This document shows, in pieces, positions 51,822 through 57,660 of a stretch of 57,660 nucleotides of DNA. The notes beneath the pieces were generated by a model. It was given only the letters and a program-made list of their open reading frames with translations. It was not told the origin of the DNA and made no database searches. Location: NCBI RefSeq assembly GCF_000350225.1, contig NW_005179254.1:13531-71190 (forward strand), in the 5' to 3' direction. The stretch's first letter is position 1. Every line of letters begins with the position of its first letter. Made by a program: the position numbers and the translations under genes. The DNA is from Chondrus crispus. Taxonomy: Eukaryota > Rhodophyta > Florideophyceae > Gigartinales > Gigartinaceae.

Positions 51822-53115
51822 TCCTATGCGGAAACGCGTTGACAGAGGGTACTGCTCTTGCGGGTGTCGGGATAGATGCGACAATGTGGAGAAGACTTGT
51901 TTAACCTGACAGTGTGGAAGAGAGTGCGGTGTAGGGTGGGATGTGGGAAACGGGCGCGGTCATGAAGTGAAATAAAGGGCGGATTCTTGAGACCCGGTGA
52001 CAGCTGCAGTGACACTGTGACCCAACCAGCGCACTTGCGCTGTTGACCGGGGCGTCGCTGGCAGTGGCCGGTGATGGATGACCCGCGACGAAGTCGACCG
52101 CTTTTCGCGTCGAATGCGTTTCGCGCATCGTTCAACAACGGGATGGCACCACACCAGCAATGAAACAACGCTTGCAACTTGGAGCTCAAACACACATTGT
52201 CGTCGGACACTTGTCGTCGGACACGTATTACACCTTGCTCTTGAGAATCCTTTCCTTGGCGTTAACTCACGCTGACGGTTTGATGTCAAACATTTGATGT
52301 CAACATCATCAAATGTTTGACATCAAACCGTCCACGCAATCCTTAGAGAGGCCCTGCGTGCATACTGCGTGCATAGCTCTTTTCAGTTCCACCAAAGTGA
52401 CATACATACTGTACGTAGATGTACGCTTTTGCCGCCTCTAAAATAGAGGCGACCATCCCTATTTCTTCGCCACTCGAGTGTGTGTTTATTCTTCAGGTAG
52501 CCGCTACTGTACAAGGAAGGCAACTGCACATTAGTTTCATGCGCGCGGTACAGTCTCACTTTAAAAACCTCAACAGTGCCTCAGAAGTAGAGCATCGTCA
52601 AGCAAAATATAGACAACAGGGGTGCCGCGAAAACCTACCTCTGAGAGGTAGCATATGCAGTTTCGTTCCGCCAGTGTAATCACCTCATTGTGCCGCAGTA
52701 CCCTACCAGGTAGGTACCCGTTTATTTGAAAACTGTCAACACTTACGAGAGTGGGACCCCCGCCGCCAACGCCCAACGGGAAAGCTAGCAGACAGAGCCG
52801 CCCAGCATTTTTATAGCTTGCTGCTATCGCCACAGCTTTCAGTCACAGTCAATTCAACCCACTCCCGTTGTATGAGCAAATGCTTCCAAATCCGAAGAAA
52901 TTACAGGCATCTCCCACGACATCATTCCCACACATGCCGCATGCCGCCACCCTGCCTACTAAAACACGCATTTACAAGAAAAATACCGTACCTCTCTGAA
53001 TTATACCTGGGAAAGCGCCATCTCGACCTAGGCGTCACTTATCACCCAAGATCACACAATGCGCCATCAAGAAATAGAAAACAGCATCATTCCCAACTGC
53101 TCTCCTACGAGAGGT
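51822..53115. other. Intergenic with a 57-base hairpin
   Basis: No gene is seen between copies C and D. It holds the perfect hairpin listed below and several TACTGTAC-like words (about 52403, 52503, 52548). Confidence 0.5.
52275..52331. repeat. Perfect 25-bp inverted repeat with 7-base loop
   Basis: Arms 52275-52299 and 52307-52331 are exact inverses and the loop is TCAACAT. Each arm contains the smaller palindrome TTTGATGTCAAA. It could be a fold-back miniature element, a regulatory hairpin or a transcription terminator region; no target duplication is obvious. Confidence 0.85.
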
Positions 53116-54170
53116 CTAAATTTCATATTCCGTCGCGCCCTCGGGCACAAATCCCTCCAGTCCGGAGAACCCAACCCACGGGGTCGGCGAGGACATCTGC
53201 TGCTCCAAGATATCGTCGATCAGGGAGTGGATAACCCTAAAATACACGTTCTTGCGCGGCTTGTCCCACAAGTTCACCCCCGGCGCGTGCGCAAGCCGTT
53301 GGTGTGCGATGAACGCATCCCCGCGGTGTAGGAGCGCTCTCTGTGGCTCCCCGCAATCCGGCCGCGATTCCTGCAGAAACTTCTTCACTACGTCGCTACT
53401 GTCTGACTGCTGTCCGCGAACAAAAGTCGCGTGCAACGGAAAAAAAAAAACAGCAATCACTTGTTAGCATCACACGCAAGGTAAAGAGACTATTAACGCA
53501 TCCGTCATTGCATGGGCGCAGGGCGTACGTTTTGGAAGGCTCCCGCCAGAGCCGGATGTGTAAGATTATGAGATCCTGCGGCTCACAAAAACACAAACGA
53601 TCAGCCGTTAGTACCGCACATTGCGAAACTCTACCCTCCTGTAATGCGAACGAGCAACGTACCGGGCCACACATTAAACTGGCCTCGATTCTCATCGACC
53701 TCCTGCCCCTCGGACAAGGCAACGCCCATCAAAAATGAAAAATCGGTCCCCTGGGCGGCGTATTTGCCCTGCCCCGCATCGATGTGCCACCTGCGCTTCG
53801 GCTGAGGCTCTCTTATATCCATGCCCTCGTCAATAAAATGTTGGCACGGAAAAGTGACGGCGATTTGGGCGAGGTCGTCGCGGATTACTGCGTGCCCCTC
53901 GCCGAGCAGTTCCTCCGCGATCTCGAATAGACCGGTCTTGTACATCAAGTTCATGACTTGGTTTGACTGCTTGACGCCCTTGTTGAAGTTGGGGGTGGGC
54001 TGATCGCGGCCGAGGAGCTTCTTTGTCATTTCGTGGTAACGGCCGTTCTCATAGGCGCGGTCTATACGGCGCTCGGCGGCGTCGACCAGTTTGGTCGGGA
54101 CGAAGGCAGGGATGATGACGAAGCCGTCGCGGACAAATGCCTCTTTTTGCTCGTCGGTCAGCTTTGCCAT
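53116..54170 (-). CDS. PhyH-like dioxygenase, single domain, copy D (282 aa, 3 exons)
   Basis: Exons are 54170-53663, 53575-53529 (47 nt, GSHNLTHPALAGAFQN) and 53409-53116. Introns start GTACGT and GTACGC and end GCCGCAG and GGACAG, in phases 1 and 0. The protein begins MAKLTDEQKEAFVRDGFVII and has iron ligands H129, D131 (RWHIDAGQGKY) and H226 (AHQRLAHAPGVNL). It ends FVPEGATEYEI, the sequence that in copy C domain 2 runs on into a linker. Upstream of ATG 54170 the frame is open but not protein-like. Confidence 0.85.
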
Positions 54171-55657
54171 TGTGGGATGGGAGGAACGAAGGCGGCGACT
54201 GCGGTGGAAGATGCGATGGTCAAGAGACGGGGCAGGGCAGATGTCTGGAGGCGTGGCTGTGGTAGGGTTTGCAAAGTGAAGTAGGAGGAGGATGGTAGTG
54301 AAGCTGAAACAGAAGAGGGTGTGGTGTTGGTTAGCGATGTAAGGGGGGTCGGCATCGAATGAAACCATGCAATGTACACGTTGCCATGGTAAGTGCGGCC
54401 AGGCAGTGCGGACACCCACGTTACTAACTTAAGTTAGTCGTTTACCGACCTGGGTAGCGAGCCCAGTTAGACTGTAGCGGGCCCGGTAAACTGAAAGAAC
54501 CTCAATACCGACGTCGGTAAACAAGAGACCCGGGGTGTGTTACGGGGGTGGTTAAGGTCAGTAGCCGCTTGAATTGGGCGGAGCATCAGATTCATACTGT
54601 ACGGGTGAATTTGCTCTTCCGGGCAGTATCATACCGATGTGGTTACCAAATAAAAAGCATCGTTGGAAACGTGAGGCCGGACGTGAGGTGAATACAGTCA
54701 AGTACCGTGGGTCCTACAGCAGCAGCAATGCAGTCATACGCGGGCTAGAGATGCATAAGGTGTAATTGCCGCCGAAATGGGCAATTTTTTACCGTAAAAC
54801 AGAGACGTTCTGAGCCACACTTCAGTACTGTAGTAGCCGCGTTCAACGTAGAGGGTGGACGGAAGCGCGGACGGAAGCGCGGACGGAAGTGGTCGGCTCG
54901 TTCGTGGCCGGAACTGCCCGTACGGGAGAGCTGTAGGAACGGTTGATGTGTACAGTTGGCCCAAACGAACTGTACACCCTGTACACTTTCGTCGATATGT
55001 TGCACCTTCACGCAACCGCGAACTTGTCACATCCTTTCGCCCGGGACGCCCGCTGTACAGTAAGTACTGTAGTGCAGTTGCACGATACAGTATGAGATAC
55101 GTACGCTGCGCGTACGTAGAGCGTACTACGCTCCATATTTTCTCGATAAGATAACCTCATGCCATCTCGCCATGGCCACCGCCCGCTTCCTACCATTCGC
55201 ACCTCAAGACCATGCCTCCTAGTCTCTAAGAGTTCTGTACACCTGCACAGCCAATGCCCCACAACACGACACGTACTTTAATCCTGATACCTCTAGTTTT
55301 GAATCCAACCCATTTTGTAAAACGCTCAAATTCAACACTCGGTGCACTCTGATGTACACCTTGTCATTCATTCAACCAAAATGAAGAGCAATGTAAAGAC
55401 AACTCACGTAACATTGTGCGCTCCGTGCTGTACGGCAAAAGAGAGGAGGGACGTTCAACGCCAACCATGTCCAAGGTGTTAACGATTCCCTCCATTTTCT
55501 TTACCTCCTACTTCAGATTCCCCCAAACCGCCCCGATTGCTGACCAGTTATTTCGAAGAACGTAGAGTTAGCAAAACCTAGCTAGTCTTTGTGTTAGTAT
55601 GTACACTAGTCTCAACGAATGCCTTCACACACCTCCACCAAGAGTGCCACCATCTAC
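54171..55657. other. Intergenic, repeat-rich, no gene seen
   Basis: It includes three 12-base tandem units (core CGGACGGAAGCG) at about 54855-54893 and a dense set of GTAC-containing words between about 54945 and 55125 (for example TGTACAGT, ACTGTACACC, GTACAGTAAGTACTGTA). Reading frames here are short. Confidence 0.5.
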
Positions 55658-57660
55658 CTAAAAAAACGACTCAATTCCTTGTTGTTGGTACTTTTCCATA
55701 AACCTCTGCCGAAGAGTTTGGTTCTCGGTGAGCAGACTACCCCGTCTGTGTTGCAATTGGGGCAAATACGTCGTCCGCAGATATGCGAGTTCAGTCCGCG
55801 TCGCCTCGATTTTCCGTCGCCGCTTTTCATTGCTTCTCTGTGCAGATATCCGATTCCTAATTACAATCTCGTTCTTGGTCGGCGCTGGAAGCGTCTTCTT
55901 AAATGTGGGAGCGCTTACAGAAACTACCTCGCTCTTCTTCTCTCCTCCCTCCTGAACCCTTCCGCCCACCGACGCGGGTGTGATCCCGCTACTCGGGCCA
56001 CCAGGAGCGACGAGTGCCGATGTCGCCCCGGTATGCACACCAGGTGAGCTTGCTACAGGCTCTACAGACACAGCCGCTTCAATTGTATCTACAACAGAAC
56101 TAGGACCCACTTTCAACGCTTCGTCAACGGCAGAAGAGAATGCTTGTGTCCGAGGGACGTCCATCTGCGGTTGAATGGGGAGTAGCAGACCAGAGGAACC
56201 GAATGTTGGCAGAGAACCCATATCTCGACCTCCTTTTTGTGATGATGGCCCGCCACGCACTTCTCCCATTCCCGTTACATTTGTCTCGGCCCGTGGTGCC
56301 CCCATAGCGAAAGGTGGTGGCGGTTGAGGGTTGCTTCCGATACCCGTCGTCCTCGCCCCTCTAAAAGCTTCTGCTTCAGTGATGGGAGCCACGCCGCTAT
56401 TCTCAGCAGACAGAGATAGCAACTCCATTGAACGCACAGAACTCTGGGTAGGCGCCCCAGGCTCCAGTCGTTGATGTCCGCGAATATCTGCCTCCCCTGT
56501 GGCCCCTTGATTCTGTCTATGACTCAAATTCACACTACTCCGCAATGGCCTAGTCCCTTGGGCATTCACATGCCCGTACATGGTGACAAAGTGCGAGCGC
56601 AATGATGTGATATCGTTAGCCTCTATCCCCAGAAGAAGGGTTCGGAAATTGCGGCACGACAACATATGCGATGGCACAGCCCATTGCCCGACCTCGAACG
56701 GCGTGCGATGGCCTTCGGCCTCTGCGCCAAAGCCGAACCGCGACGGGACGATAGTAGAGGCAAAAACGCCAAAGGAGCCAATGCCATGAAACGAGTTTTC
56801 CAGCACCCTCGCAATACCCGACTCTGGGGTGAGGGGCATGACATCGCCGACGCCGCCATATCCCGCGAATCCCGCATCTTTGGCCGTCTGTAGCATCTTA
56901 GAATACGAAAGGGTCCTCGAGTGGGCGACGCAGCGCGCAGGGACTTTTCCCGCGTTTCGGTGCCATGGAAAGGAGACGACGACATGGTCCTGGACAATGC
57001 TGCCTGAGCCAATGGGACATATCCTGTTAATGCAAACGGAGGAGAGCATGGCGGCGGTGACCGGGCCGCGGACTTTGGAGACCTTGACGAGCTCCCTGCT
57101 TGATGAAAAGTAAACGTATCTTCCGGTGCGCATGTGGTTGGAGGCGTCATCAGTCGCGAGCTCGATGAAGTGGCCGGCGACCACGGAAAGACGGGTCTGG
57201 CATGGTACGAGAAGCGTGGCACACGACTGGAGGGCGGAACGGTCTTGCATAGGATGGCAGCCACGTTCGGCGCACATGTAGACGATGCGGAAGCCGCGCG
57301 ACAGGGCGAGGTTGAGCTGATTGGGGTCGTCGTGTTGCGGGTGCTGGGACAGAACCCAGGCGAAGACCCAGTCTGCGGCGAAGGAATTGTCGCGGAGGGG
57401 GGCGAGAAAGTCTGCGTAGGATTCTGACACATAGGCGGAATGCTGCTCCTCTAGGACTGGTCGAGGACGGACGGCGGGGTCAGGATGGTGCTTGAGCTGG
57501 CGTGGTTGGTCGGAATGGTGCGGGTCGGGGTAGTCGGGGTCGTGAATGGGGATGATGTCGTCGCGGATGGTGTGCGGGTGAGCGTCGGTGAGCGGCCCAG
57601 TTAGCGTGGGGTTGGGCGGGAGGTCGGGGAGATGGGTGGTGACGGGGACGTCGGGGTGCA
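55658..57660 (-). CDS. bZIP-like protein, N-terminus beyond the window (at least 666 aa)
   Basis: The frame is open from the right edge of the window to a stop at 55658. The C-terminal 70 residues have a bZIP-type basic region, RNRISAQRSNEKRRRKIEAT, followed by a helix with leucines (ELAYLRTTYLPQL, SLLTENQTLRQRF). The canonical bZIP core is N-x7-R/K; here the last position is Asn (NRISAQRSN), an unusual change in a base-contacting residue. The zipper is short. The N-terminal half (about residues 90-330 of the visible part) is Cys/Val-rich and globular, with segments such as VARCVAH-type and GFAGYGGVGDVMPL, and I do not recognise it. The middle is Pro/Ser/Gly-rich. A DNA-binding regulator is likely but not certain. 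Confidence 0.7.
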   Translation of the reverse strand, partial: HPDVPVTTHLPDLPPNPTLTGPLTDAHPHTIRDDIIPIHDPDYPDPHHSDQPRQLKHHPDPAVRPRPVLEEQHSAYVSESYADFLAPLRDNSFAADWVFAWVLSQHPQHDDPNQLNLALSRGFRIVYMCAERGCHPMQDRSALQSCATLLVPCQTRLSVVAGHFIELATDDASNHMRTGRYVYFSSSRELVKVSKVRGPVTAAMLSSVCINRICPIGSGSIVQDHVVVSFPWHRNAGKVPARCVAHSRTLSYSKMLQTAKDAGFAGYGGVGDVMPLTPESGIARVLENSFHGIGSFGVFASTIVPSRFGFGAEAEGHRTPFEVGQWAVPSHMLSCRNFRTLLLGIEANDITSLRSHFVTMYGHVNAQGTRPLRSSVNLSHRQNQGATGEADIRGHQRLEPGAPTQSSVRSMELLSLSAENSGVAPITEAEAFRGARTTGIGSNPQPPPPFAMGAPRAETNVTGMGEVRGGPSSQKGGRDMGSLPTFGSSGLLLPIQPQMDVPRTQAFSSAVDEALKVGPSSVVDTIEAAVSVEPVASSPGVHTGATSALVAPGGPSSGITPASVGGRVQEGGEKKSEVVSVSAPTFKKTLPAPTKNEIVIRNRISAQRSNEKRRRKIEATRTELAYLRTTYLPQLQHRRGSLLTENQTLRQRFMEKYQQQGIESFF

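Noticed and set aside
1..57660. CRISPR arrays, rRNA and tRNA genes
   Set aside because: No regularly spaced identical repeats, no rRNA-like stretch and no tRNA T-loop with matching arms were seen by eye.

Overview
The window is nuclear DNA of a photosynthetic eukaryote, most likely an intron-poor red alga of the Chondrus type (inference). The evidence is a Sec7/BIG ARF exchange factor, a Nup50-like nucleoporin, a copine, a cyclin, a peroxisomal SKL signal and two proteins with plastid-type leaders (DUF2854, ClpF-like). Nearly all genes are single uninterrupted reading frames. The exception is one dioxygenase family whose members all carry introns.

Bases 1-12284 are transposon territory. A decayed non-LTR retrotransposon, with reverse transcriptase followed by a C-terminal CCHC and restriction-like endonuclease (1-1266 and 7852-9689), is split by a 6.6-kb Plavaka/CACTA-like DNA transposon (1267-7851). 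That transposon has matching 56-bp inverted ends, a transposase and a second unidentified gene. A 2.3-kb pogo/Tigger-like element (10009-12284) with TA target duplications and a broken DDD transposase follows.

Bases 13469-29527 hold housekeeping genes: a PHO80-like cyclin, a coiled-coil basic protein, a membrane-anchored RNase T2 homologue that lacks key active-site residues, a C2H2 zinc-finger protein, a Nup50-like protein, and divergently from it the large Sec7/BIG protein.

Bases 30891-46813 hold a phytanoyl-CoA-dioxygenase-like (PhyH) gene, a WW-copine fusion, a plastid DUF2854 protein, pyruvate kinase, a peroxisomal enoyl-CoA isomerase (C-terminal SKL), BolA, a ClpF-like UVR/YccV protein, a small orphan, a coiled-coil gene cut by a 316-base assembly gap, and a YhiN/HI0933-type flavoprotein.

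Bases 47012-54170 hold the main discovery: three more PhyH-like genes in a row on the minus strand. The middle one encodes three fused PhyH domains (885 residues). All six PhyH units in the window share one architecture: an intron in phase 1 right after the WPG motif, a mini-exon of exactly 47 nt, then a phase-0 intron. The third domain of the fusion has lost all three iron ligands. A partial gene for a bZIP-like protein runs off the right edge.
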